A DNA stretch of 64,000 nt from Acidobacteriaceae bacterium dw_441 (GCA_018449715.1 JAAVVA010000001.1:62001-126000); one strand, 5' to 3'; positions 25,518 to 36,116 are shown, counted from the stretch's first letter. Numbers and translations are program-made. The notes: generated by a model from the sequence alone, not told the origin.

Positions 25518-28500
25518 ATGAGCAATGCAAGACTACTCAAGGCCATGTTATTTGTGCTCTCGGTCCTGAGCATTCACGACCGACTGGCGGCTCAGACCGC
25601 CGTGGACGGAGCAATCGGAGGCAATGTAAGGGACAAGAGTGGAGCGTTCGTCTCCGGCGCGACTGTAGCCGTGCGAAATGAAGGTACCAGCGCAGAGCAG
25701 ACCGTCACCTCAGATAACTCAGGCTACTTCCGCGTCATCCATCTTCAGCCCGGCCCATATACCGTCCTCATCACCGCCCCAAGCTTTGAAACGTATAAAG
25801 CCGAGCACGTCACCGTGACAGTGGGCTCACTGACGGATGTAGAGCCCACCTTAACGCTCGGTGCGTCTTCGGAGACCATTCAAGTCACAGGAGAAATTCC
25901 TCTGATCAACACGACGAACAATGACTTCACAACAACGATCGATCAGCAAGATCTAAAGGACCTCCCAGTAAATAACTACCGTTGGTCCGCGTACGCCTTG
26001 CAAGCTCCTGGAGTTGTCGAATCCGGAGGCTTCGGGCTTCTGAGCTTCCGCGGTCAAAGCACTTTGCTCAACAACATCACTATCGATGGGGCGGATAATA
26101 ACCAGGCCTTCTTCTCCGAAGAGCGCGGAAGAACCAATATTGGCTACTCGACACCGAAGTCGGTCATTCAGGAGTTTCAGATCAACCTCTCCAACTATTC
26201 AACTGAGTACGGCCGGGCAGCGGGCGGTGTCGTCAATTCAGTTACCAAAAGCGGCAGCAATCAGTTTCATGGTGAAGGATACTTCCTGGATAGAGACTCG
26301 TCCTTGTCTGCCTTCAACAACTACACAGTCCAGGCGCTCCAGGCTGCTCCTGGCGGTCCGTTCGTGACCACTCACGTCAAACCCACCGACATCCGCAAAC
26401 AGGAGGGTTTTGCATTCAGTGGACCGCTGATCCGGGACAAGCTCTTTTTCTTCTTTGCTCTCGACCGCTACTACCGGACCTTTCCGATCGTCACGGTTCC
26501 GAGTTCACCCGCAAATTTTTACGCGACTCCGTCGCAATCGCTGCCTGACGGTAGAACTTGTCCAGGAGCGACATCAACTAATCCGATCACCTCAAGCAAT
26601 GACACGAATTTCTTCGCCGATAACGGTGCCTGCACCCTGCAGTCGCAGCTCAAATTGTCTTCATACTCAGCGGCAGCCACAAAGTACATCGATGGGCAAG
26701 CTGGTTTGGCGTCGTTGCTTGGACAAGCGGGTCGTTACACGGATCAAACCCTCTTCTTCCCGAAGATCGATTGGCAGATTAACTCACGAAATCACCTCAG
26801 CGCCGAGGCCAATCGCCTGCGGTTTATCTCTCCCTCAGGCCAGCAGACCAATGTGACGGCACAGTACGGCATGCAAAGTGTTGGCAATGTCTATGCGCGG
26901 GATACCTGGGGAATTGCAAGGTTGGACACGGAAATCAACTCGTTCCTGACCAATGAAATTCGGTATCAATATGGGAGAGACTTTGAGTTTGCAGGTGCTG
27001 AGACTCCCACCGATTACGAACACAATATTCTGCTGCAAGGTCCCGGTTATGTGAATCCCTTCGGCATTCCTCCGAATGTCTCGATCTCAGGAGCCTTTCA
27101 GTTTGGCACGCCAACCTTCTATCCGCGGCCTGCTTACCCGGATGAACGACGTTGGCAGGTGAGTGATACCGCCAACTGGATCCACGGCAAACACAATATC
27201 AAGTTCGGCATCGACTACATCCACACGAACGATCTAAGTCAAAACGTCTCCAACTATTTTGGAGCATATTCCTATACTTCGGTCGCTAACTATCTCACCG
27301 ACTACTACCAATCCCAAGACCCCGCAACGGCAGGTCTTCAGGGACACTACTCGAACTATCATCAGGGTTTCGGCCCTCTCGGCTTCGAGTTCCAGACAAC
27401 CGATTATGCGGGATTTATTCAGGACGAATGGAAGGTCACCCCACGGCTCTCCCTGACAATCGGACTTCGCTATGAGTATGAGAGAACACCCGAAGCTCAA
27501 TTGCCGAATCCGAATCTCCCGCTCACTGCGTCACTGCCCAGCGATAAAAATAACATCGCTCCACGAGTAGGTTTTGCGCTTGATGTCTTTGGCAATGGTA
27601 AGACCGTTGTGCGAGGTGGTTATGGCATGTTCAATGCGCGCCTGATCAACTCTACGATCTATAACGCTCTTGCTCAGACCGGAAACAAGAACGGCCAATT
27701 CCAAACACCAAATCTAACTCCGACAACTGGTCCACGCTTCCCGCAAATTCTCAGCACGGGCAGCGGTGTAACGCAAAATGTGCTCTTCTTCGATCCACAT
27801 TTCCAGTTGCCCCAGGTCCACCAGGCGGATCTGAACATAGAACAGGATATTGGCTGGAACACGATTCTCGGAGTGAGTTGGCTTGGCTCCTATGGTCGCG
27901 AGTTCCCCAATTTTATCGACACGAACCTTCCTACACCCGTTCCGGTAACCTACACCGTCGTGAACACCAATACAAACTCCTTTACGGGGCTTCCCAACGG
28001 AGCAACCTACACAGCAAATCTGTATGGTTACGCAGTGGATTCAACCGGTAAGACGTCTCCGGGAGAGATACTTCGTCCCAATAATGCATACGGCGCGATG
28101 ACAAACATTGTCAGCAATATCAATAGCAGCTATAACGCCCTCGTAGTCCGTGTCCAGCATCGGTTGAGCCACAACATACAGTTCCAGAGCAGTTACACCT
28201 GGTCACACGTTCTCGACTACAACGAGAACAATACGACCTTCTCGGATACGACCAGCGTACTTGATCCGAGGAACTTCCATCTCGAATACGGAAACGGCAA
28301 TCAAAATATTCCCAATCGGTTTATCGCTACGGCGATTGCAAACTCACCATGGAAAGCAACTGGCTGGAAGAGCTACTTCGTAAACGGATACAAGTTGGCA
28401 CCTAGTTTCTCTGCTCAAGATGGCGCCCCTTATACCGCAAACGTAACGGGAAATCCTACAGCGCTGGTCACTCCCGGCACACCAACCGGCTTCACAACCG

Positions 28501-28856
28501 GAGTGAGCAGCGGATATACCGGTACCGGTGGTGATTCGCGAATTCCTGGATTGGCTCGCAATACGTTTCATTCTCCGAGAAAGATTCTGCTGGATCTTCG
28601 CGGCTCCAAGACCCTCACTGTTCGTGATCGATACAACCTCGAGTTCATCGCAGAAGCCTTCAACCTGGCGAACCATCAGAATGTGACGGGGATAAACACA
28701 ACCGCGTACACACTTGGAACAACAACGGTCAATGGCGTCCAGACAAATACTCTGACACAGTTCCTCGGCAGCACGTTCGGAGCCGCCACCAACTCCAACA
28801 ACAACAATATCTATACGCCAAGACAGATTCAGCTTGGTGTGCGACTTCAGTTCTAG
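25518..28856 (+). CDS. Oar-like TonB-dependent receptor, module 1
   Basis: 1112 residues. GGAG 7 bases before the ATG; the frame is open upstream but the signal peptide (MLFVLSVLSIHDRLAA-Q) starts here. Order: a carboxypeptidase-regulatory-like beta domain (GGNVRDKSGAFVSGATVAVR, about 35-115), the plug (FRGQSTLLNNITIDGADNNQ and TEYGRAAGGVVNSVTKSGS, about 160-260), then a 22-strand barrel ending in an aromatic residue (RQIQLGVRLQF), the BamA signal. No STN domain, so no Fec-type signalling. In Acidobacteria and myxobacteria such receptors import oligomers or export proteins; the substrate is not predictable. A textbook terminator follows. The nuclease and phospholipase genes downstream suggest uptake linked to nucleic acid or phospholipid breakdown. 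Confidence 0.88.
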   Translation: MSNARLLKAMLFVLSVLSIHDRLAAQTAVDGAIGGNVRDKSGAFVSGATVAVRNEGTSAEQTVTSDNSGYFRVIHLQPGPYTVLITAPSFETYKAEHVTVTVGSLTDVEPTLTLGASSETIQVTGEIPLINTTNNDFTTTIDQQDLKDLPVNNYRWSAYALQAPGVVESGGFGLLSFRGQSTLLNNITIDGADNNQAFFSEERGRTNIGYSTPKSVIQEFQINLSNYSTEYGRAAGGVVNSVTKSGSNQFHGEGYFLDRDSSLSAFNNYTVQALQAAPGGPFVTTHVKPTDIRKQEGFAFSGPLIRDKLFFFFALDRYYRTFPIVTVPSSPANFYATPSQSLPDGRTCPGATSTNPITSSNDTNFFADNGACTLQSQLKLSSYSAAATKYIDGQAGLASLLGQAGRYTDQTLFFPKIDWQINSRNHLSAEANRLRFISPSGQQTNVTAQYGMQSVGNVYARDTWGIARLDTEINSFLTNEIRYQYGRDFEFAGAETPTDYEHNILLQGPGYVNPFGIPPNVSISGAFQFGTPTFYPRPAYPDERRWQVSDTANWIHGKHNIKFGIDYIHTNDLSQNVSNYFGAYSYTSVANYLTDYYQSQDPATAGLQGHYSNYHQGFGPLGFEFQTTDYAGFIQDEWKVTPRLSLTIGLRYEYERTPEAQLPNPNLPLTASLPSDKNNIAPRVGFALDVFGNGKTVVRGGYGMFNARLINSTIYNALAQTGNKNGQFQTPNLTPTTGPRFPQILSTGSGVTQNVLFFDPHFQLPQVHQADLNIEQDIGWNTILGVSWLGSYGREFPNFIDTNLPTPVPVTYTVVNTNTNSFTGLPNGATYTANLYGYAVDSTGKTSPGEILRPNNAYGAMTNIVSNINSSYNALVVRVQHRLSHNIQFQSSYTWSHVLDYNENNTTFSDTTSVLDPRNFHLEYGNGNQNIPNRFIATAIANSPWKATGWKSYFVNGYKLAPSFSAQDGAPYTANVTGNPTALVTPGTPTGFTTGVSSGYTGTGGDSRIPGLARNTFHSPRKILLDLRGSKTLTVRDRYNLEFIAEAFNLANHQNVTGINTTAYTLGTTTVNGVQTNTLTQFLGSTFGAATNSNNNNIYTPRQIQLGVRLQF

Positions 28857-28867
28857 AACTAAAGCTG

Positions 28868-28902
28868 GCGGAGGAGAGAGATACCTCTCTCCTCCGCTTT
28901 TT
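28868..28902 (+). terminator. Intrinsic terminator after the module-1 receptor
   Basis: GCGGAGGAGAGAG, tetraloop ATAC, exact complement, then TTTTT: a perfect 13-bp stem 11 bases after the stop codon. It should cut or attenuate read-through into the nuclease gene, whose start is 23 bases further on. Confidence 0.85.
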
Positions 28903-28924
28903 AGAACGCAGCAAGGACGGATAC

Positions 28925-29878
28925 ATGACATCTCAGGGACCTTTTCAAGTGGCTTTGCGCCGCACGACGTCAGTGATTTTGTTGTTTGTTGGCATCACGC
29001 AGCAGGCCTTTGCATGGGGTGTCGACGGACACCACATGATTAACCGACTGGCCGGCATGAATTTGCCGAACGATGTGCCTGGCTTTCTGAAGACTCCCGA
29101 AGGACTTGATGCGTTAGAGTATTACGCGCCTGAGCCTGATCATTGGAGAGGCCGCGGAGAACCTCAGTTGGCGAATGAGTCCTCTCCCGACCATTTCATT
29201 GCCCTGGAAAGAGCTTCTCTGCTCGGGGAACTCCCCCGAAACCGCTACGATTATGTGCGCGCCCTCGCCTCTCTGCAGACGTCCCATCCAGATCTTCCGC
29301 TTTCAGTGGAGCGTGTCGGTACGCAGCCCTATCAGACGGTTGAAATGTATGAACGACTGAAGAGTGCGATGCGTGATTACCGTGCACTTGTCGCCCTTAA
29401 ACGCGATACGAAACCGCTGGAGGCCGAGATCGTTTTCCTGGCTGGAATATTAGGCCATTATGTTGGTGATGGCTCTATGCCGCTTCACACTTCCATCTAT
29501 CCAAACGGGTGGACAGGACCGAATCCGAATGGTTACACGGCGGAACATCATATTCACGCTCTCTTTGAGAGTGCTTTCGTCGGCGCGAATGTCGGCATTG
29601 ACGATGTGGCATCTCTCGTACAGGCCGAGAAACCGAAGGTGCTCGGCGACGTCTTTGAAGACTATCTATCCTACCTGCGACATTCCAATACACTCGTGGA
29701 GGAAACGTACCGTCTAGAGAAGGTGGGAGCGTTTACCGGGAAGGGAATGCCCGAGGGAAAGAAGTTTGCCGAAGAGAGGTTAGCTGCTGGCGCTATCGAA
29801 TTACGGGACATTATCTACACCGCATGGGTTCGTAGCGCCGATCCACTTCCTGCCCGAGAAGCTCCACCCACTCGATAG
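28925..29878 (+). CDS. S1/P1-type nuclease (zinc-dependent), exported
   Basis: 317 residues. AAGGA 7 bases before the ATG; signal peptide cut at QQAFA-W. The mature protein starts W-G-V-D-G-H, and in S1/P1 nucleases the N-terminal Trp and the next His are zinc ligands. HYVGDGSMPLHTS (about 178-190) and EHHIHALFES supply further His/Asp ligands. The family cleaves single-stranded DNA/RNA and 3'-phosphomonoesters with three zinc ions in the periplasm or outside; bacterial relatives include phospholipase C-like enzymes, so lipid substrates are not excluded. The C-terminus is Pro/Ala-rich. It stands between the receptor and a phospholipase C gene, 77 bases before the latter. Confidence 0.82.
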   Translation: MTSQGPFQVALRRTTSVILLFVGITQQAFAWGVDGHHMINRLAGMNLPNDVPGFLKTPEGLDALEYYAPEPDHWRGRGEPQLANESSPDHFIALERASLLGELPRNRYDYVRALASLQTSHPDLPLSVERVGTQPYQTVEMYERLKSAMRDYRALVALKRDTKPLEAEIVFLAGILGHYVGDGSMPLHTSIYPNGWTGPNPNGYTAEHHIHALFESAFVGANVGIDDVASLVQAEKPKVLGDVFEDYLSYLRHSNTLVEETYRLEKVGAFTGKGMPEGKKFAEERLAAGAIELRDIIYTAWVRSADPLPAREAPPTR

Positions 29879-29955
29879 AGACCGTTTGTATAGCCTTGTG
29901 CGCCAGTTTGATCGCACTGGAGTTTTGTCTGCAACCCGTGTTTGCAAAGGATTGT

Positions 29956-32481
29956 ATGCCTCAGTCAAGAAGAGACTTCCTCAAAGCAGTCGCTATGTTG
30001 TCGGGTGCCGCTGGCGCTTCTGGGATTATCCCTGAATCGATTCAGCGTGCGCTGGCAATCGAACCAACACCTGGCTCGACCTATCTCGATGCCGAGCACA
30101 TTGTGATCCTTATGCAAGAGAATCGTTCCTTCGATCATGCTCTGGGAACGCTGCAAGGTGTTCGTGGGTTCAACGACCCCAGGGCTCTTCAATTGGCAAA
30201 CGGCAATTCTGTATTCGCTCAGACTGATGCTTCCGGGAACACCTATGCTCCATGGCGACTGGACATACGTGATACACGAATCACGTGGATGGGATCAGTG
30301 CCTCATTCTCGTCACAGCCAGGTAGATGCATGGAATGGCGGCCTGCACGATAACTGGCTTGAAGCCAAGCGCGTACACGAATACGCCCATCTCCCTCTCA
30401 CCATGGGACACTACACGCGCGAGGATCTTCCGTTCTACTACGCTCTGGCAGATGCCTTCACCGTTTGTGACCAGAATTATTGCTCTGTGATGACCAGCAC
30501 TACACCAAACCGGAGTGTTTTCTGGACCGGTACCGTGCGAGACAGGCAGGACACCGCATCTAGGGTGTATATGCGGAATGACGAGATTCTTTCTGGCGAC
30601 ATGTCATGGAAGACCTATCCCGAGCGCCTTCACGAGGCTGCTATCAGCTGGAAGTTTTACCAGAACGAGCTGACCAATGCTGGAGGGATGAACAAAGAGG
30701 AAGAAGCATGGCTGTCGAATTTTGGTTGCAACCTGCTTGAATTTTTTGCGTCCTACAATGTCAGTGCGTATCCCGGCAGCACACTGGCGATGCAGGAACA
30801 CATCGCATCTCTGACGCGACAAACAGAGATGCTTGAGGCCAGGCTGTTGAAGCAGCAGGATGCGAAGCAGATAGCTCACACTCGTAGCTCTATCGAGAGT
30901 AATCGCAAGAAAATCGAGACGCTCCGCCACTCGCTGGTAAACAGTGGAGAGGCACGCTACAGACAACTCACGGATCAAGAACGCGCACTCCACGATGCTG
31001 CGTTCGTAACGAATTCCAGCGATCAGCACTATCGCTCGCTCGTCGAATTGCCGTTCGAGGAGAACGGAAATAACCAGAAGATGCGCGTTCCGAAAGGAGA
31101 TATCCTTCACCAGTTCCGTAAAGATGTTTCCGAGAACACACTTCCCACAATCTCCTGGTTGAGTGCGCCGGAGAAGTTCTCCGATCATCCCACATCCCCA
31201 TGGTACGGAGCCTGGTATGTCTCGGAGGTCATGAATATCTTGACTAAGAATCCGGAGATATGGAAAAAGACCATTTTCATACTTACGTATGACGAGAACG
31301 ACGGTTACTTTGACCATGCGCCGTCATTCGTAGCGGCCGATCCGAAACGTCCGATGACTGGAGGCGCATCCTCTGGAATCGACACAGGAATCGAATACAC
31401 CTATGCGGAGGACGAACTTCGGCAGGGAGTAAGTGAGGAGCAGGCGCGCACGGGGCCCATCGGTCTGGGTTTCCGTGTTCCCATGATCGTCGCGTCCCCA
31501 TGGACTCGCGGTGGCTGGGTTAACTCGCAGCTCTTTGAACATGCCTCAACGCTCATGTTCCTCGAACATTTTGTTGGGCAGAAGTTTGGCAAGAAGGTAA
31601 GAGAGGAAAATATTAGCTCATGGCGCCGGGCCATCTCGGGAGACCTTACATCGTGTTTTAGACCGTATGATCCCAAGAATACGAAGCTCGACTTCCTTGA
31701 TCGAAATAAGTTTGTCGTCGATATCCAACGCTCCCGCTACAAAGAGATCCCATCCAACTTCAAGGCGTTAGGCGCGGCGGAAATCAAGGAGATCAACACG
31801 AATCTCCCGAAGGCCTCCGCCACGGCACACCAGGAGTCCGGAATTCGGCCAGCCTGCTCGCTTCCTTATGAGCTTTATGCTGATGGAAGATTGAGTGCCG
31901 ACGGTAATCAGTTTGAAGTTCACTTTAGAAGTGGTAATGCAATTCATGGAGCAAAATCGGCGGGCGCACCGTTTAACGTATATCTAAAAAACACAAAGGT
32001 AGATTCCGCAAATAAGGGCATGATTGTCGCCACGTATGCCGTAAAAGCGGGCGATTCCCTGAATGCAAGCTTTCCGCTCCAGCTTTTCAACGATGGCAAC
32101 TACTTAATTGAAGTGCACGGACCCAATGGATTCTATCGTTCCTTTGCAGGCGATAGGAGTGCTTCTAATTTGGAGATAGAAACGATATACGACCGACACA
32201 ACTCGGAGTTCACCGGTAATCTGATTCTTCAGCTGACAAGTAGTAGTAGTCGGAAAGAGCTGGATGTAACCATCACGGATCAATCGTACAAATCTGCATC
32301 CATATCGAAAAGGCTCAGGATGGGGCGGACAATCTCAGTCCCTTTGCACTTGCAGCGCAATCACGGTTGGTATGACTTCACGATTGAAACGGAAGGATTC
32401 GCAACAAAGTTCCGGTTTGCAGGACGCGTGGAGACGGGACGCTCGAGTTTCACCGATCCTCTGATGGGTGGCATGATCTAA
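29956..32481 (+). CDS. Phosphocholine-type phospholipase C, Tat-exported
   Basis: 841 residues from the ATG preceded by AAAGG. Tat signal SRRDFLKAVAMLSGAAGASG. The alkaline-phosphatase-like fold of bacterial phospholipase C is clear: HIVILMQENRSFDHALG (metal site), VFWTGTVRD, FILTYDENDGYFDH and GFRVPMIVASPW. Two C-terminal DUF756-like beta domains (about 625-720 and 735-825) complete the PlcC/PlcN plan. Between them and the N-terminus lies a long helical insert (about 275-340, QEHIASLTRQTEMLEARLLK) that could form a coiled coil. The family hydrolyses phosphatidylcholine or sphingomyelin outside the cytoplasm, freeing diglyceride and phosphocholine. It probably shares the nuclease transcript. 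No terminator is seen after it. Confidence 0.9.
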   Translation: MPQSRRDFLKAVAMLSGAAGASGIIPESIQRALAIEPTPGSTYLDAEHIVILMQENRSFDHALGTLQGVRGFNDPRALQLANGNSVFAQTDASGNTYAPWRLDIRDTRITWMGSVPHSRHSQVDAWNGGLHDNWLEAKRVHEYAHLPLTMGHYTREDLPFYYALADAFTVCDQNYCSVMTSTTPNRSVFWTGTVRDRQDTASRVYMRNDEILSGDMSWKTYPERLHEAAISWKFYQNELTNAGGMNKEEEAWLSNFGCNLLEFFASYNVSAYPGSTLAMQEHIASLTRQTEMLEARLLKQQDAKQIAHTRSSIESNRKKIETLRHSLVNSGEARYRQLTDQERALHDAAFVTNSSDQHYRSLVELPFEENGNNQKMRVPKGDILHQFRKDVSENTLPTISWLSAPEKFSDHPTSPWYGAWYVSEVMNILTKNPEIWKKTIFILTYDENDGYFDHAPSFVAADPKRPMTGGASSGIDTGIEYTYAEDELRQGVSEEQARTGPIGLGFRVPMIVASPWTRGGWVNSQLFEHASTLMFLEHFVGQKFGKKVREENISSWRRAISGDLTSCFRPYDPKNTKLDFLDRNKFVVDIQRSRYKEIPSNFKALGAAEIKEINTNLPKASATAHQESGIRPACSLPYELYADGRLSADGNQFEVHFRSGNAIHGAKSAGAPFNVYLKNTKVDSANKGMIVATYAVKAGDSLNASFPLQLFNDGNYLIEVHGPNGFYRSFAGDRSASNLEIETIYDRHNSEFTGNLILQLTSSSSRKELDVTITDQSYKSASISKRLRMGRTISVPLHLQRNHGWYDFTIETEGFATKFRFAGRVETGRSSFTDPLMGGMI

Positions 32482-33580
32482 GCTAAAAGGTCTTGTCACC
32501 GAGGACGTCTGCAATCAGGAATCTTATTCAGCTTCATCTTGGCTATCACGCTTGCAGCCGCAGCACATGCGATTGAGTCAACCTGCAGGGAATGATCCTG
32601 AAACTACGAGAGTCACCTTGCGCGACTCTCCGAAGGAACTCGGTAGCGAACTGAAAGTACATGTCATTCAATGAGGTACTTCGCGCATGTTATCGATGAC
32701 CATGCGGACGCTGTGGCGAGCCCTGATCAGCGGCAAGCTTGGCTATGCGATCCCGGCTGAATTTTCCATAAACCCGTGAACGTGTGAGAAGGTTTTAGAA
32801 CACCGTATTTCGTCCAACCGGGCAGTACGAAGTTTACTGCAGTCTCATTGAGTTGTTCCGCTTTCTTCTGTACAAATCTCACAGCATCTCTAAAGGTTCC
32901 TCAGATCCATATTCTCGCCAGCATCGTCGAACCCGCAAGCCAGTCCAATCTGACCACTGCTTTCCGCATAATGCTTTGGGATGGCACCTGCTGCGTACAG
33001 ACGGGATCCGGCCTGGTAGTCATTCTTAGTCGGATAGTTTTCGTTCTTCGAGCTGCGGGAAATCGACTGCGGCGGCGTTGCGCGCGAATCGAATCAACGC
33101 ATCGGAAGCATCGAGTTGGGCGGATCGTCCTTCTGTTACGGGCGTCCATTCCACGCGTTTGGGCGGCAACTTTCCTGCAACGAACACGTTCTCCGCGGCG
33201 AGACGAATTTTGTTGTTGTCACACAGGATGTGAGCTATCCTGCGTTTCGTCCCCCCAGTAGTGCTCGGCCTCCAGAAGTATTTGTATGTCTTGCTATGCA
33301 CGGAACGATTGAGCCATCGATCGATGTCTCCGACCGTGAGAGAAATATGAGTGAGGATCTGACGTAATTTGTTGTCGGCTATCTGCCTAGAGTTCGTGGG
33401 TAAGGTGAGTCGTCCTCAAAGGCGTCGTCGCGTTCGCAAGGGACCGTCCCATCAGGGACATGCCTTCTTCAAGCGTTCCTGACAGCAACTCCCTCCATCT
33501 CTCTATTGGCAACGAAGTCGGTAATGGTATTGTTTTTAGGGCCAAACAGTATAAGCGCAAGCAGAGAATGAGAGCCTTCC
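32482..33580. other. 1.1-kb gap of decayed or non-coding sequence
   Basis: No intact gene. A minus-strand frame at 33026-33301 ends with a protein-like stretch (AENVFVAGKLPPKRVEWTP, then LDASDALIRFARNAAAVDF) that I cannot place in a family; it may be the tail of a lost gene. Near 32694-32760 the plus strand reads TMRTLWRALISGKLGYA in a broken frame. The composition suggests old deletions rather than a regulatory region. Confidence 0.4.
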
Positions 33581-34564
33581 ATGCTATTGACCATCCTTGT
33601 TGTCTGCCAGTACCTAGTCTCCCTAAGAGTTTCGTTCTTAGCGCTCCTGTTTCTTCTTTTATTTCCCTTTCTCGCATTTACGAAGCTGCGCCAGCTCTTT
33701 CGTGAGTTCTTCGATCAGACACCCCTGAGCCTATTCGCTGTGACGTTATCCGCGTACGCGCTCGCCGGTACAATTGCGCGAACAGCGTGGCTCGTCGTAG
33801 TGGATGGACCTCACGGTCTACGGACGTCCATTCCCACGCAGACGTGGGCCAAAGAACTGCTCCGACTGGACAACCCACACGCATCCCTCAATTGGCTGGG
33901 GGCACTCGGGATTTCTTGCTTGCCGATGATCGTTGAGTCCGGATTCAGGCTGCTCTTGGGAACGACTAGCCTTTCTTCAGCCTTGGCACCGAATGCTCGA
34001 GAGAGTGCTCAACAACTTCATACGATTAATGGAAGCCAATACGATGTGGCTGCCCGAACTGCTGCTCGCCTGTCAGCGACATTCCCGTTGGTCACGCCGG
34101 CTGCCAAAGCAAACAAGGGGAAATGCATGCCCCACATGGTCGACGGAGGCTATTACGACGATTACGGCATGGCAACGCTTGTGGAATGGCTGGATCAGGC
34201 ACTCCTTTCATCCAAAGGTCGTATCCAAAACGTCCTCGTTCTCGAGATACATTGTTCTCCCGTTATCAAACAGGCGCAGAAGAACACCAAGAGCAGTAGG
34301 GGCTGGCTCTTTCAGTTGGTTGCTCCTTTACTCGCTGTCCTGCACGTCCGTTCGGCCGGACAAATCGCTCATAACGACATCGAGTTCAATTTGCTGCAGG
34401 ACCGATGGAGACCGCAGACGAATATCCAGCGGGTGACCTTCGAGTTCGACGGAGAAAATGCACCTCTTTCCTGGCACCTTACCAAGAAAGAACGTCAGGA
34501 GATTGAAGATAAGTGGCGAAACACCATGCAAGCTAATGCCGCTAAAGTCCATGCGGCACTCTAG
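33581..34564 (+). pseudogene. Internally deleted patatin-like phospholipase
   Basis: 327 codons in one open phase. The N-terminal part has two or three membrane segments (FLALLFLLLFPFLAF, SLFAVTLSAYALAGTIART). The C-terminal part is the end of a patatin domain: ARTAARLSATFPLVTPAA, then MVDGGYYDDYGMATLVEWL with the catalytic Asp of the DGG motif. The nucleophile region GxSxG and the oxyanion-hole glycines that should lie between are absent. Full-length patatin proteins of this type are, from memory, much longer. I read this as an in-frame deletion that removed the nucleophile, so no lipase activity is expected. It lies behind the phospholipase C gene, with lipid-cleaving neighbours. Confidence 0.55.
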
Positions 34565-35087
34565 TATCGGGCGCGACCATAATTCATATCGCAGTTTGGG
34601 AACACGAGACGTAGCAAAAAAGCGGAGCGACTCACTATGAAAGCGAAGTTGTTGCTGATCTTTTGTCTCTTGCATTACTTGCTATCTGCTTAGCTCAGGC
34701 GCCATGCAAAAATCCATCCGCATACAAAACCGCTGACTGTGAAGGTCTTTGGAAAAGATGAGGCCGAATATTGGGATAACTAGGAAACCTTGCGCAAGTG
34801 CTAATTCAAAATACAGGTGATTGAATACATCATGGGTGCATTGTAAATTTCTCAATTTCGAGAAATTTACAAAAAAAAGGTAAAAATAGCGCGCACCGAA
34901 AATCTATCACTGGTAACGGGGGCACCGAACACAAAGTTCGGCACTGAAGCGGACGGTCCGTAACCCCTCCTCGGCCACGCACCACAAGGATTATGACTAA
35001 ATAGCCAAGACGATTTGCATTAGAAGACTAAAACTCCTGGCGGAGTATCCATAAGAGGCGTAACCAGATGAGGTGAGGACCGCAACA
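34565..35087. other. 523-base gap with an AT-rich palindrome and a broken small exported-protein gene
   Basis: At 34637 an ATG opens a signal-peptide-like frame (MKAKLLLIFCLLHYLLSA) that stops at TAG. One base out of phase the sequence continues LAQAPCKNPSAYKTADCEG and ends at 34761, as if a one-base shift had split a small exported protein. Downstream is the palindrome at 34842-34871, listed separately. Nothing else is recognisable. Confidence 0.35.
34842..34871. repeat. Perfect 12-bp AT-rich inverted repeat
   Basis: TGTAAATTTCTC, 6-base spacer, exact complement, followed by a run of eight A. The A-run is on the wrong side for a plus-strand terminator, and on the minus strand the T-run precedes the hairpin. 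An operator or a remnant element end is more likely. Confidence 0.5.
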
Positions 35088-36052
35088 CTAGCAGGGAAGG
35101 CCGGCCTTGCTCAATGCATCTCGTATCCCTTTCATGCTGATCCGGCTGCATTCTTCCGGAGTTCCGCCGCCACGCCAGTGTGTCTCAAGGCTCACGGCGA
35201 ATTGGTATCCATCGTGCTGCAGGGCGAGGAACTGACCAGCCCAATCGATTTCACCTTGTCCGACGGCTGCCCAGCCTGCCTTCCCGGTAGCATCATGGGT
35301 CACATCCTTGCAGTGACAGTGTCCAATGCGTTCGACGGGTAGAAGATGATATCCATTGGGGTAAGGGACATTGCCCGAGAAGGTTCCAGCGTTGCCGAGG
35401 TCCCAGTTCAGCATGAAGTTCTTGTTTGGAATTGCCGCAAGCACGGCCGCAGCTTCCTCTCCAGTTGCCGTATTGCAGGATATCTCATTTTCCAGAGAAT
35501 CATCTTTTCTAGCTCACATCGTTCTGCTGCTTCCACGGAGCTTATCGTTCATTGCGGTTCGATAGGATTTCTGGTCTTTCAGCCTCCAGAAGTCAAAGCA
35601 CCGAATACGATCCGTCTTAAATGTCTTGGCCAACTCGATGCATCGTTCCAGGATGTCGTCTTGCTGTTTAAACGTATTTTCAGCATTGAACTGATCGCGA
35701 TGCCGAGCTTCTGTGGGAGCGCCCGGCCAACTCACCTTGAAGAGCGGACTCGCAATATCTGTCGCGCGCAACTGATATTTATCGAGAATCTTGAGAGCAT
35801 CCCCCAATCTCCTTCGAGTCCAGATTGATGATGTTCTTATTCCAGAGCTCGCGCAATTCGATCCATTGCAGCCGAATTCTTTGGAGGCGATCTGGCAGGC
35901 CTGTTCGAAGTCCTGCGTGATTTCATCGTTAATCACCGCCAGATGAAACGAGCAACCGGATGTACGGCGAGTCTTTTGAGCAAGGGAGGGAATCGTTCCA
36001 GCCAACCCTGCTGCAGTCAAACCCAGCAAAAGTCACGACGTGATGTAGCCAT
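35088..36052 (-). pseudogene. Frameshifted sugar phosphate isomerase/epimerase-like TIM-barrel protein
   Basis: Starting from GGAGAAATGG and ATG at 36052 the frame reads MATSRRDF, a Tat signal, then loses one T; the restored phase gives LLGLTAAGLAGTIPSLAQ. Further shifts break it around IASKEFG / LQWIELRELWNKNIINL / GDALKILDKYQL, and again at NDKLR / EAAERCELEK and LENEISCNTATGEEAA. The C-terminal half is intact (NKNFMLNWDLGNAGTF, HCHCKDV, VSLETHWRGGG). At least five small indels in under 1 kb make it a dead gene. Family members (xylose-isomerase-like TIM barrels) isomerise or epimerise sugars. It follows the Gfo/Idh oxidoreductase on the same strand, a common pairing for sugar breakdown, so the pathway is probably lost here. 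Confidence 0.75.
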
Positions 36053-36116
36053 CCATTTCTCCTGTTTTTTAGACTATTTTTGAACGAAACCGACGTGGAT
36101 CGATGCAAAGATCCGA

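Noticed and set aside
32694-32780. Possible transposase fragment (TMRTLWRALISGKLGYA)
   Set aside because: Too short and in a broken frame; no inverted ends or target duplication seen.
34842-34880. Perfect palindrome followed by AAAAAAAA as an intrinsic terminator
   Set aside because: An A-run after the stem gives no U-tract on the plus strand, and on the minus strand the U-tract would precede the stem.
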